Below, piece by piece: positions 47,115 through 55,096 of a stretch of 64,000 nt of DNA (its first letter is position 1; every line of letters begins with the position of its first letter). Origin of the DNA: Streptomyces decoyicus (lineage in GTDB: Bacteria > Actinomycetota > Actinomycetes > Streptomycetales > Streptomycetaceae); NCBI RefSeq assembly GCF_019880305.1, contig NZ_CP082301.1, forward strand, positions 7,440,001 to 7,504,000. The letters run 5' to 3'. The notes beneath the pieces were generated by a model that was not told the origin of the DNA, ran no database searches, and worked only from the letters and a program-made list of their open reading frames with translations. The position numbers and the translations under genes were made by a program.

Positions 47115-47125
47115 CGGAGGCCTCG

Positions 47126-48082
47126 ATGACCACGACAGACATGCCCCGCCGGGTCGCGGTCCTGGGCGCCACCGGCTGCGTGGGCCGGCACCTGTGCGCG
47201 GCCTTCGCGGCCCGGGGGACGGACGTCGTCGCGATCGCCCGCCGCGACGCCCCGCACCTGCGCCCCCATCCGTTCCTCCCGCTCGACCTGGCCCGCTGCA
47301 CGGGGGCCGGGCTGGCCGCGATCCTGGCGGACGAAGGCGTCGACACGGTCGTCAACGCCACCCTCGGCTGGGGGAGTACGCCCGAGGAGATGGCGCACTC
47401 CAACGTCCGCCCGGTGGAACGGCTGCTGGCCGCCCTGCCGCGGCTCCCGGACCCGGTCCGGCTCGTGCACCTGGGCACCATCCACGAGTACGGCCCGGTC
47501 CCGGCCGGCACCTCCCTCGACGAGGACGTCGCGCCGCGCCCGGTATCGCTGTACGCCCGGGCGAAGCTGACCGCGTCGCGCCTGGTGCTGGACGCCGTCC
47601 GCCGCGGGGAGGTCCAGGGTTCCGTGCTGCGGCTGACCAACACCGTCGGGCCGCACCCGGCCAGGGAGAGCTTCTTCGGGGCCCTGGCGGCACGGCTGCG
47701 GCGGACCGACCCGGACGTAGGGCTCGACGTCACGGTGGCCGCGGCCCGCCGCGACTACGTCGACGTCAGGGACGCGGCCGACGCGGTGCTCGCCGCGGCC
47801 GCGGTCCGGTCCGCCGAACCGCTGCTGAACATCGGCCGGGGCGCGGCGGTGGACATCCGCACCATGGTCCGCACCCTGATCACGGTCAGCGGCCTGCCCC
47901 CGGACGCGGTCCGGGTCAGCGTCGACGACGTACCCAGCCGCAGCGCCGGCGCGGACTGGATCCAGGTGGACCGCTCCCGGGCCGAGCGGTCCCTGGGCTG
48001 GCGCCCGCGCCACGCCCTGGCCACGTCGTTCCGCGACATGTGGGACACCGTGGGCGCCGCGGACGGCTCGTACAGCGCCTGA
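47126..48082 (+). CDS. NDP-4-ketohexose reductase (SDR epimerase family)
   Basis: The 318-residue extended SDR has VAVLGATGCVGRHL and the catalytic YARAK (near residue 143). Homologs such as TylCIV/UrdR-type proteins reduce the 4-keto group last in deoxysugar pathways. ATG 47126 follows ACGGAGG and is 11 bp after the epimerase stop. Its stereochemistry, and so the final sugar, cannot be read from sequence. Confidence 0.88.
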   Translation: MTTTDMPRRVAVLGATGCVGRHLCAAFAARGTDVVAIARRDAPHLRPHPFLPLDLARCTGAGLAAILADEGVDTVVNATLGWGSTPEEMAHSNVRPVERLLAALPRLPDPVRLVHLGTIHEYGPVPAGTSLDEDVAPRPVSLYARAKLTASRLVLDAVRRGEVQGSVLRLTNTVGPHPARESFFGALAARLRRTDPDVGLDVTVAAARRDYVDVRDAADAVLAAAAVRSAEPLLNIGRGAAVDIRTMVRTLITVSGLPPDAVRVSVDDVPSRSAGADWIQVDRSRAERSLGWRPRHALATSFRDMWDTVGAADGSYSA

Positions 48083-48101
48083 CGGACGGCCGGGCGGCGC
48101 G

Positions 48102-48137
48102 GGGAGCGGTGACCGCCGCCCGGGGTCACCGGCTCCC
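48102..48137. terminator. Bidirectional hairpin between convergent genes
   Basis: Arms 48102-48114 and 48124-48137 pair with one bulged base and a 9-nt loop, separating the sugar operon from glycosylase copy 2. Confidence 0.6.
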
Positions 48138-48147
48138 GGTGCGCAGC

Positions 48148-49260
48148 TCAGCCGATCAGGACCTGGCCCGCCGCGGGCACCGCGCGCTTCCGCCCCGCGG
48201 TGCCCGCTCCGCCGGGCCCCGCCAGAAAGCCGAGCAGCGCCCCGGCCTCCTCCTGTACCTCGGCTGCCTCGTCCGGTGCCAGCGGCCGGAACGGTGTGAC
48301 CTCCAAGGTGCCGTCCCGCCACGACCAGATGCCGCGCACAAAGCCGTCGACCAGGAACACCGGGCGCACCTCGCTGCCGGTGATCACCCGCCGGCGGTCC
48401 GCGTCGTCGATCACCCGTGTGCGGTCCGCATGACCGAGGACGAGATTGTCGAAGGGCGGCAGAAAGCGCGCCGGCGCGGGCCGGTCCGGGTCGGCGAGCG
48501 GAGCGCCGGGCACATCGAACAACTCCCGGCCCGAGGAGTCGTGGTACACCCGCAGCCGCGACCGCATGCCGTCGACCACCGCCCGCAGCCTGGTCAGACC
48601 GCACCACGCCTGGATGTCCCTCACCCCGGCCGGCCCGTAGGCCGCGAGATAGCGCAGGATCACGTCGTCGATGCGGGGCAGCGCGGCCATCGGGCGGCCG
48701 AGCCATTCCTCCGCGAGGACCACCGGAGTGGCGCCGCGGTGGCCCCAGACGCCGCTGGGCGGCGGGTGCACATGCGCCACCAGCGACTGCACGGCATAGG
48801 CCAGGGCGAGACTGTCCCGACCGGGGAACCGCGCCGCCAGCGCACGGCCCAGCTGCGGGCGGGTGAGCCCGTCGCCGCTCATCAACTCCCGCCCCACCTT
48901 GGCGAGTTCGCCCGTGTCGAGTCCGTTGATGGCCCGCCCGAACGCGCCCTGGCGGGCCTTGCCCAGCACCGGGGCCAGCAGCGGGTGCAGCGTACGGAAA
49001 TCCTCCGCGCGCACCAGGTGCTGGGTGTTGCGCAGGAGCTTGGCGCGGACGACGGAACGGTCGTGCAGCAACGCCGTCAGCCCGTCGTGCCGGAAGTCCG
49101 CGAGCCGCGCCCACAGGCCCACATAGGGCGCGTCGGGCTCCTGGCCCTGGAGCCCCGTCAGATGGCCGATGGTTTCGAGGGGGGTGCGGGTGGCGCGGTC
49201 GAGCAGTAACTGCCGCTCCAGATAGGTGCGGTTGAGCGTGCGCAGGGAGAGCTGGGACAT
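48148..49260 (-). CDS. AlkZ-family (HTH_42) DNA glycosylase, copy 2
   Basis: The 370-residue protein has the classic start of the family, RTYLERQLLLDR, and an intact Gln38-x-Gln40 catalytic motif (TGLQGQEPDAPYVGLW). Further signatures: LRNTQHLVRAEDF, ILRYLAAYGPAGVRDIQAWCGL and VFLVDGFVRGIW. It is closest to copy 3. The ATG at 49260 lies at the predicted transcription start, and an upstream in-frame ATG at 49269 falls inside the -10, so the shorter, leaderless form is chosen. Likely role: excising drug-alkylated purines from chromosomal DNA. Confidence 0.88.
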   Translation of the reverse strand: MSQLSLRTLNRTYLERQLLLDRATRTPLETIGHLTGLQGQEPDAPYVGLWARLADFRHDGLTALLHDRSVVRAKLLRNTQHLVRAEDFRTLHPLLAPVLGKARQGAFGRAINGLDTGELAKVGRELMSGDGLTRPQLGRALAARFPGRDSLALAYAVQSLVAHVHPPPSGVWGHRGATPVVLAEEWLGRPMAALPRIDDVILRYLAAYGPAGVRDIQAWCGLTRLRAVVDGMRSRLRVYHDSSGRELFDVPGAPLADPDRPAPARFLPPFDNLVLGHADRTRVIDDADRRRVITGSEVRPVFLVDGFVRGIWSWRDGTLEVTPFRPLAPDEAAEVQEEAGALLGFLAGPGGAGTAGRKRAVPAAGQVLIG

Positions 49261-49267
49261 GCGCCTC

Positions 49268-49299
49268 ATTGTTGCCGCCCGTACTCGACCGGCACTCGA
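49268..49299 (-). promoter_or_regulatory. SARP-type promoter of DNA glycosylase copy 2 (leaderless)
   Basis: Minus strand: TCGAGTG (49299-49293) and TCGAGTA (49288-49282), 8 bp, AACAAT (49273-49268). Confidence 0.75.
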
Positions 49300-49326
49300 G
49301 GCCGCACCGCCCCGCCGGTGCTGCGG

Positions 49327-50712
49327 TCAGTCCTGGAGGCCGGCCGCGCCGGTGGTGAGCAGCGAGAGCAGGCTGCGTGCCTGGACGTTGAGGTAGTGAC
49401 CGTGCCGGACCAGCGCACCGAGCATGCCGGGCGTGACCCAGCGGTAGCCCGGCGGTAGCTCCTCCGGCATGTCGTCGGCGGCCTCCACGAGCAGATAGCG
49501 GCTCTCGGCGTTGAGGAAGCGACCGCCCTCCTCGGAGTGGGCGGCCGCGTACCGGATGCGGCCGGGCCCGGCCGTCAGCACCGTGTCGAGGAACGGCGGC
49601 CGGTCCCCGGGCGGCAGAGCGGCGTGGTTGCCCGGCACGCACTGGACGGTCGGCCCGAGTTCGACGGTGTCGAGGAAGCCGCCCTCCACCCGGGCGTGCA
49701 CCAGCACCTGGAGGACGCCTCCGACGCGGCGGGTGAGGAAGGCGGTGACGCCGATTCCGCACGGCTCGATCAGGGGCTGGCTCCAGCCCGTCACCTCGCG
49801 GCTGCCCGCCTCGACGGCCACCGCCACCACGCGGAAGTACCGGCCGTCCGGGCGCTCGATCGTGTCCGGCCCGCGCCGCCAGCCCGCCACCACGTCCAGG
49901 GGGATGCGCTCGGCGCTGACCGTGTGGCGGGAGCGCTCGGCGGTGAACCAGGACAGCAGGTCCGTGTCACCGTACGGTGCGCCGGACCCCGGAGCACCGC
50001 CCGTGGGTACGCACGCCAGGACCGACCGGGCATCCATGTTCACGACGTTGTCCCGGCGCAGCAGCCGGCCGATCTGCCCCAGCGTCAGCCAGCAGAAGTC
50101 CTCGGCCACCGGCACCTCGTCGCGGGTCTCGACGATCATGTTCCGGTTGCTCTTGCGGAAGAACCAGGAGCCGTGTTCGGACTGGAGAACATCGGCCACC
50201 ACGCTGCCCGGGGCGGGCCGCAGGAAGTGGTCGAGGTAGCGCACATCGGCGCCGCGGTGCACCTTGGTGTAGTTGCTGCGGGTGGCCTGCACGGTCGGTG
50301 ACAGCTGGAGCAGATTGCGGTTGCCCGGTTCCATCTTGGCCTGCATCAGGAAGTGCAGGACACCGTCGAACTCCTTGGCGAGGATGCCCAGGATGCCGAC
50401 TTCCGGCTGTTTGATGATGGGCTGCTGCCAGTGCGGGAAGGGCCCGGTGCCGACCGAGACCTGCAGCCCCTCCACGGTGAAGAAGCGCCCGCTGTCGTGC
50501 CGCAGGTTCCCGGTCCCGGCGGCGAAGGACCACCCGGTCAGCGCCGCGAACGGGATGCGCCGCACCGCGAAGCGGTGGGACGCGTGGCGCTCCGCCATCC
50601 AGCCGGGGACCTCGGCGGTACGCAGCCACGAGCCGGCCTCGGTCACCGCGGCGGAGCGCGCACAGCGCTCCGCGAGATCCGCTGCCGTACGGGAGGGCGT
50701 GGCGGTGGCCAT
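49327..50712 (-). CDS. NDP-hexose 2,3-dehydratase
   Basis: The 461-residue protein has the internal duplication of this family (TylX3/EvaA type). The first repeat carries WQQPIIKQPEVGILGILAKEFDGVLHFLMQAKMEPGN and the LSPTVQATRSNYT motif, cited by residues 94-150. The second carries WSQPLIEPCGIGVTAFL and LGPTVQCVPGN. It removes the C-2 hydroxyl, starting 2-deoxygenation; the 3-ketoreductase at 36568 completes it. It is 4 bp after the P450 and last in the operon. Confidence 0.95.
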   Translation of the reverse strand: MATATPSRTAADLAERCARSAAVTEAGSWLRTAEVPGWMAERHASHRFAVRRIPFAALTGWSFAAGTGNLRHDSGRFFTVEGLQVSVGTGPFPHWQQPIIKQPEVGILGILAKEFDGVLHFLMQAKMEPGNRNLLQLSPTVQATRSNYTKVHRGADVRYLDHFLRPAPGSVVADVLQSEHGSWFFRKSNRNMIVETRDEVPVAEDFCWLTLGQIGRLLRRDNVVNMDARSVLACVPTGGAPGSGAPYGDTDLLSWFTAERSRHTVSAERIPLDVVAGWRRGPDTIERPDGRYFRVVAVAVEAGSREVTGWSQPLIEPCGIGVTAFLTRRVGGVLQVLVHARVEGGFLDTVELGPTVQCVPGNHAALPPGDRPPFLDTVLTAGPGRIRYAAAHSEEGGRFLNAESRYLLVEAADDMPEELPPGYRWVTPGMLGALVRHGHYLNVQARSLLSLLTTGAAGLQD

Positions 50713-50716
50713 GGCC

Positions 50717-51937
50717 TCAGGCCCCCCAGGTGACCGGAAGGCTGGTCAGGGTGTGGTTGATCTCGCCCGTGTGCCAGGGGAGTTCGCTCTGGGGCACGGC
50801 CAGCCGCAGATCCGGGAAGCGCCGCACCAGCCCGGCCAGGGCGATCTCCATCTCCATCCGGCCGAGCTGCTTGCCGAGGCAGTAGTGGATGCCGTGGCCG
50901 AAGGAGATGTGCGGATTGCGGCCGCGGGCCAGGTCCAGCCGGTCCGGGTCGTCGAAGACCGACGGGTCGCGGTTGGCGGAGGCCAGGGACAGCAGGACCG
51001 GCTCGCCCGCGGCGATGTGCACTCCGCCGATCTCCAGGTCCTCGACGGCCATCCGCGGGAATCCCGAGGTGTCGGTGGCGAACAGGTTGACGTGCCGCAG
51101 CAGTTCCTCGACGGCGTCCGGTATCCGGCTGTGGTCCTCGACGAGCGCGTGCCACTGGTCGCGGTGCCCGGCCACCAGCGCCAGTACGGAGTTGGCGAGC
51201 TGGTTGGCGGTGGTGTCGAAGCCGGCGCCGATCAGGGTGAAACCGAAGGTCACCAGCTCCTGTTCGCTGAGCCGGTCGTCGTTGTCGCGGGCCGCGATCA
51301 GATCCGAGAGCATGTCGTCGCTGGGCTCGGCCCGCTTGTCGGCGATCAGGCCGACGATGTACTCGTTCAGCTTGGCCAGGCCGGCCAGCGACTCCTCGCC
51401 GCCGGCCCGGTCGTCGACCGTGGCGAAGGCGCGGGCGTAGGTCTCGAACTGCCGCAGATCCTCGCGCGGGACACCGAGCAGCTCACCGATGACCGTCAGC
51501 GGCAGCGGCACCGTCAGCTGCTGCACCAGATCCACCGGGCCGCCGCGGTCCGCCATGTCGTCCAGCAGCTCGTCGGCCACCTTCTGCACACCGGGCCGCA
51601 TCTGCTCGACCCGCCGGGTGGTGAACGCGCCGACCACCAGCTTGCGCAGCCGGGCGTGTTCGGCGCCGTCCAGCGAAATGATCATCTCGGGCGTGGTGGT
51701 CATCGAGCCGCCGATCCGCGGCGCGCCGGGCTTGCAGGTCTCCGCCCTGCTGAGCCGGGGGTCGGCCAGAGCGGCCCGGACGTCCTCGTAACGGGTGACC
51801 AGCCAGGCGTCCACACCGCCCGCCGTCCGCACCCGTACCACCGGCTGTTCGGTGCGCAGCCGGGCGTAGTGCGGGGCCGGGCCCTGATAGGACGAGCCGG
51901 GGAAGGGGAAGGCGTCGGAAACGGGGCAGGCGGACAA
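50717..51937 (-). CDS. Cytochrome P450, copy 2
   Basis: The 406-residue P450 has I-helix LIGAGFDTTA, in which Phe replaces the more usual acidic residue before Asp-Thr, ExxR in EELLR, and heme motif FGHGIHYCLG. It resembles polyketide-tailoring P450s of Streptomyces. It lies between the second SnoaL-like gene and the 2,3-dehydratase in one operon. Epoxide or hydroxyl formation is likely; the site is unknown. Confidence 0.93.
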   Translation of the reverse strand: MSACPVSDAFPFPGSSYQGPAPHYARLRTEQPVVRVRTAGGVDAWLVTRYEDVRAALADPRLSRAETCKPGAPRIGGSMTTTPEMIISLDGAEHARLRKLVVGAFTTRRVEQMRPGVQKVADELLDDMADRGGPVDLVQQLTVPLPLTVIGELLGVPREDLRQFETYARAFATVDDRAGGEESLAGLAKLNEYIVGLIADKRAEPSDDMLSDLIAARDNDDRLSEQELVTFGFTLIGAGFDTTANQLANSVLALVAGHRDQWHALVEDHSRIPDAVEELLRHVNLFATDTSGFPRMAVEDLEIGGVHIAAGEPVLLSLASANRDPSVFDDPDRLDLARGRNPHISFGHGIHYCLGKQLGRMEMEIALAGLVRRFPDLRLAVPQSELPWHTGEINHTLTSLPVTWGA

Positions 51938-52008
51938 GGGGCACCTCCGCGGTGTGCGGCCTTTTCGGAACGGATCGGACCAGGGCGGCCGGCAGCCGGC
52001 CGGGCTGC

Positions 52009-52539
52009 TCAGGACGGGTTGTGGATCTTGTCGGCCCAGGCGGGAGAGTCATGTGTGACGACGCGCGAACGGGTGTACAGCTCACCGTCGATACGGACCA
52101 GGACGTCGTCCACGACCGTCGTCGGCTCGAAGCTGACCTTGCCCGCGGCGTCGGTCATGCTCACGATCGCCTGGTAGCGCACCTTCAGGGTGTCCTCGCC
52201 GACCGGCTCGATGTGCATCCGGTCGAACCAGTACCGGTAGATCAGGCCGTCGTAATACGAGACGTTCTGCTCCCGCGCCTCGCGGGCCGAGATCTCCTCG
52301 ACGAGCGGCCGCTCCGGGTCCCCCCGGCGGGCCTGCATCTCGGTCAGCAGCTGCCGGCGGCCTTCGAGCTTCCAGCCGCCGGGACGGTGCTCGATCGAGC
52401 CGTCCTCGGTCAGGGTCTCCAGGAACTCCTCCAGCTTCCGGGCTTCCAGGAGCGGCATCTGCCGTGCGTAGAACTGCTGCACCTCGACATACAGATCCGC
52501 GGTCACCCGCTGCACGGTTGCCTGCGTTACCTGGGACAC
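52009..52539 (-). CDS. SnoaL-like (NTF2-fold) protein, copy 2
   Basis: The 176-residue protein is a longer paralog of the protein at 17140-17589, sharing DLYVEVQQFYARQMPLL near the N-terminus and VSFEPTTVVDDVLVRIDGELYTRSRVVTHDSP near the end (cited in part). GTG 52539 has GAAGGAGC at good spacing and matches the paralog start; ATG 52557 lacks a ribosome site. An insertion of about 25 residues lies between the two shared blocks. Role as cyclase or epoxide-chemistry helper is open. First gene of an operon with P450 copy 2 and the 2,3-dehydratase. Confidence 0.75.
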   Translation of the reverse strand: MSQVTQATVQRVTADLYVEVQQFYARQMPLLEARKLEEFLETLTEDGSIEHRPGGWKLEGRRQLLTEMQARRGDPERPLVEEISAREAREQNVSYYDGLIYRYWFDRMHIEPVGEDTLKVRYQAIVSMTDAAGKVSFEPTTVVDDVLVRIDGELYTRSRVVTHDSPAWADKIHNPS

Positions 52540-52596
52540 ATCGGCTCCTTCGGTCATGGCGCGCCACCGTCGCCGGTCGGGTCTGTGGCGCCGTCC

Positions 52597-52639
52597 ACGG
52601 TGACCGGCCGAGCTGGACGCGTCCTGGAGAGGCGCTAGG
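52597..52639 (-). promoter_or_regulatory. SARP-type promoter of the SnoaL-P450-2,3-dehydratase operon
   Basis: Minus strand: CCTAGCG (52639-52633), TCCAGGA (52628-52622), TCCAGCT (52617-52611), 8 bp, CACCGT (52602-52597). Confidence 0.65.
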
Positions 52640-52770
52640 GCGTCACGCCCTGGGGGCGGGACTTTCCGGACCCGGCCCGGGGCGGGCGTGTCGGACGGCG
52701 CCGCGTGTCCCCGGCCGGACCTGCGGCGTTGTGCAGGCCGTACCACCAGCACGGACGAGAGGCGATCGGC

Positions 52771-53298
52771 ATGCCGACCCCGGCGGACCCGCGGATGGAT
52801 GAATGTGAAGAGCTGTTGGCCGCCTGGCAGGAGCACCGCGCGGTGCTGCGCCGGGCGCTCGTCGGCCTCACCGAAGAACAGGCGCGCAGCACCCCCAGCG
52901 TCAGCACACTGTCGCTGGCCTCGCTGATCACCCATGCCGTGCGCGGAGAGCCGGAATGGATCCCGGTCATCGCCGGCCGGGGGGCCGACTGGCTTCAGCG
53001 CGACGGACAGGCCGAGTTCGAGGTGCCCGCGACGGCCACGGTGGCCGGTCTGCTGGCCGAGCACGAGCGGGTGGGCGCGGAAGTGGCGCAGGCGGTGCGG
53101 GCCGTCAAGGACTTCGACGAGCGGGTGCCGATGCCCAAGACCCCGTGGGGCCCGCAGGACGAGCCGCGTACCGTCCGGTGGATCCTGCTGCATCTGATCG
53201 GGGAGGCGGCCCGGCACGCCGGCCATGCCGACGTGATCCGGGAATCCCTTGACGGCGCCAACGCCTTCGACCTCCAGCAGGCCGCCCCCGGCGCATGA
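52771..53298 (+). CDS. DinB/DUF664-family protein (putative metal-dependent, mycothiol-type)
   Basis: The 175-residue four-helix protein has an N-terminal helix with ITHAVRGEPEW and the C-terminal HLIGEAARHAGHADVIRE, which supply the His ligands of DinB/DUF664 proteins. Some members are thiol transferases or isomerases; most are unassigned. ATG 52771 follows GAGAGG. A thiol-dependent detoxification role would fit an electrophilic product, but that is inference. I see no clear SARP-type promoter before it. Confidence 0.75.
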   Translation: MPTPADPRMDECEELLAAWQEHRAVLRRALVGLTEEQARSTPSVSTLSLASLITHAVRGEPEWIPVIAGRGADWLQRDGQAEFEVPATATVAGLLAEHERVGAEVAQAVRAVKDFDERVPMPKTPWGPQDEPRTVRWILLHLIGEAARHAGHADVIRESLDGANAFDLQQAAPGA

Positions 53299-53339
53299 CG
53301 GCCCCCGGCCCGCCGCCCCGCCCGGCGCTGCACCGGCGC

Positions 53340-53371
53340 CCGAGGCGGCCGCGAGCGGGCCGGGATATCCC
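53340..53371 (+). promoter_or_regulatory. SARP-type promoter of the MDR reductase
   Basis: CCGAGGC (53340) and GCGAGCG (53351), 8 bp, TATCCC (53366-53371). Confidence 0.5.
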
Positions 53372-53415
53372 TGGGGAGGTTTCAGCCCAGGCTGCCGACG
53401 GCACGAAGGAGAGTC

Positions 53416-54447
53416 ATGAGCGCTGGTGTGGGTCCCGGCATTCCGCAGAAGGCGCGGGAAGTACGGCTGTCCGAGCACTTGGAGGGTGAACTGACCCTCG
53501 GCCACTTCGACATCGTCGAGGTCGAGGTGCCCGAGCCGGCCCCCGGCGAGGTCCTGGTCCGTACGGACCATCTGCCGCTGGCGGCGGCCTACCAGGATCT
53601 GATGCGGGCCGACTGCCCGCTGCCGCTGCCCCCGTTCCAGGTCGGCGAGCGGCTCGGAGGGGGCGCGCTGGGCACGGTGGTCCGGTCCGCGAGCCCGGAC
53701 CTGGCCGTCGGCGACATCGTGCAGTCGATGACCGGCTGGAGCGAGTACTCCTGCGGTCCGGCCAATACGTACTTCAAGGTCGACCCGGACCTCTTCCCGA
53801 GCCCGGTGTACTACCTGAGCCAGGGCCCCACCGCCTACTACGGCATGGCCGACATCGCCCGGGTCGGCAAGGGCGACGTGGTGTTCGTCTCCGGTGCCGC
53901 CGGCGGGGTGGGCTCGCTCGCCGGGCAGATCGCCAAGTGCCGGGGCGCGGCCCGGGTGATCGGCAGTGCGGGCAGCAAGGAGAAGGTCGACTACCTCGTC
54001 GGCGCGCTGGGCTTCGACGACGCCTTCGACTACCACGACGGCCCGGTCGTCGACCGGCTGCGCGAGCTCGCCCCGGACGGCATCCACGTCTTCTTCGACA
54101 ACGTGGGCGGCGAGCAGTTCGAGGCCGCGATCGAGGTCGCGGCCCCGCATGCGCGGTTCGCGCTGTGCGGCGCGCTGTCCGCACAGAACGGCGCACAGGC
54201 TCATCCCCGGCTCGACCTCATGACGGCCATCACCAAGCATCTGGAGCTGCGGCCGTTCGCGACGTACCACACGCCGGAGCAGATCACCCAGTGGACGCGG
54301 CACTTCGCGATGTGGGTGGCCGAAGGCACCTTCGTCTTCCCGCACACGGCCGTCGAGGGCGGCATCGAGGCCGCACCCGCCGCCCTGATGTCGCTGCTCA
54401 AGGGTGCCTACCGGGGCAACGTCGCCCTGCACCTGGCGCACGCCTGA
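53416..54447 (+). CDS. NADP-dependent medium-chain reductase (zinc-free MDR)
   Basis: The 343-residue protein belongs to the leukotriene B4 dehydrogenase/curcumin reductase group. It has the cofactor motif VVFVSGAAGGVGSLAGQIAKCRG (near residue 158, cited in part), FDNVGGEQF, and no zinc ligands. Such enzymes reduce activated C=C bonds. In this cluster it could saturate an enone of the polyketide or protect against one. Followed by a very strong terminator. Confidence 0.88.
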   Translation: MSAGVGPGIPQKAREVRLSEHLEGELTLGHFDIVEVEVPEPAPGEVLVRTDHLPLAAAYQDLMRADCPLPLPPFQVGERLGGGALGTVVRSASPDLAVGDIVQSMTGWSEYSCGPANTYFKVDPDLFPSPVYYLSQGPTAYYGMADIARVGKGDVVFVSGAAGGVGSLAGQIAKCRGAARVIGSAGSKEKVDYLVGALGFDDAFDYHDGPVVDRLRELAPDGIHVFFDNVGGEQFEAAIEVAAPHARFALCGALSAQNGAQAHPRLDLMTAITKHLELRPFATYHTPEQITQWTRHFAMWVAEGTFVFPHTAVEGGIEAAPAALMSLLKGAYRGNVALHLAHA

Positions 54448-54474
54448 GGACACGCCGAACCACCCGTACGAACG

Positions 54475-54510
54475 GGGGCGGGCACCGGATCTCCGGTGCC
54501 CGCCCCTTTT
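54475..54510 (+). terminator. Strong intrinsic terminator
   Basis: A perfect 14-bp stem (54475-54488 with 54493-54506), 4-nt loop, then TTTT on the plus strand. Confidence 0.9.
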
Positions 54511-54524
54511 CCCCGCGCGGCCCC

Positions 54525-54908
54525 TCACCCCCACCGGCGTGCGAGGACCGCCACCGGCACGCGGTACCTCAGGACGCCGTGCGCGTCATGGACGCGGGAC
54601 ACCCCGCAGCTGGTGAACCCCGGACCCCGGAACACGGCTGTCTGGTCGATGTCCACCCAGCCCCGGAAACGGCCGTCCGCGTCCCACAGGGGCTCGGAGA
54701 TCCGGTAGGAGAACGCCGACGCCCCCGTGGCGCTCCACGAGCCGCAGCCCGCGGTGCCGGAGAGCAGCAGGGCCGAGCCCCGCTCGGTGAAGACGAAGGT
54801 GCTGGCGGAGGTCTCCCGGGGCCGCCGCACCAGCGCCCGCCAGGTGCCGGCCGCCGCCGGCCGAAGGATGCGGTCGTCGCGGCCGGGGCGAGTGCGGGGG
54901 AGCAGCAT
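54525..54908 (-). CDS. Small barrel-like protein of unknown function, copy 2
   Basis: Also 127 residues, like copy 1. It shares GTW, SWSATGASAFSYRISEPLWD, GWVDIDQ and the FTSCGVSRVHDA block, with Cys where the other two have Ser. There is no signal peptide. It is divergent from copy 3, with back-to-back SARP-type promoters between them. Function unknown. Confidence 0.7.
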   Translation of the reverse strand: MLLPRTRPGRDDRILRPAAAGTWRALVRRPRETSASTFVFTERGSALLLSGTAGCGSWSATGASAFSYRISEPLWDADGRFRGWVDIDQTAVFRGPGFTSCGVSRVHDAHGVLRYRVPVAVLARRWG

Positions 54909-54960
54909 CGGGCCTCCTCGGGGGCCAGGGCGTGTCTTTCGGATCGGCCCGGGGCCGCCC

Positions 54961-54992
54961 AGTGTCCCGAGGCCGTCTCGCGCCCGGCTGGA
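54961..54992 (-). promoter_or_regulatory. SARP-type promoter of barrel-like copy 2
   Basis: Minus strand: TCCAGCC (54992-54986) and GCGAGAC (54981-54975), 8 bp, GACACT (54966-54961). Confidence 0.55.
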
Positions 54993-55013
54993 GCGCGGTG
55001 CGTGCAGCGTCCC

Positions 55014-55045
55014 TCGAGCGTCCGTCGAGCCGGTGGCCGCAGCCT
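55014..55045 (+). promoter_or_regulatory. SARP-type promoter of barrel-like copy 3
   Basis: TCGAGCG (55014) and TCGAGCC (55025), 8 bp, CAGCCT (55040-55045). Nearly ideal heptamers. Confidence 0.78.
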
Positions 55046-55096
55046 GTCCCGACCGGTTCACCACAGCACACGCGCGCCGCGCGGGGGAGGAACAGC

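Noticed and set aside
52600..52645. SARP-type promoter reading rightwards to the DinB gene
   Set aside because: The plus-strand repeats TGGACGC and TGGAGAG are the mirror of the leftward site, and no NANNNT box lies 8 bp downstream.
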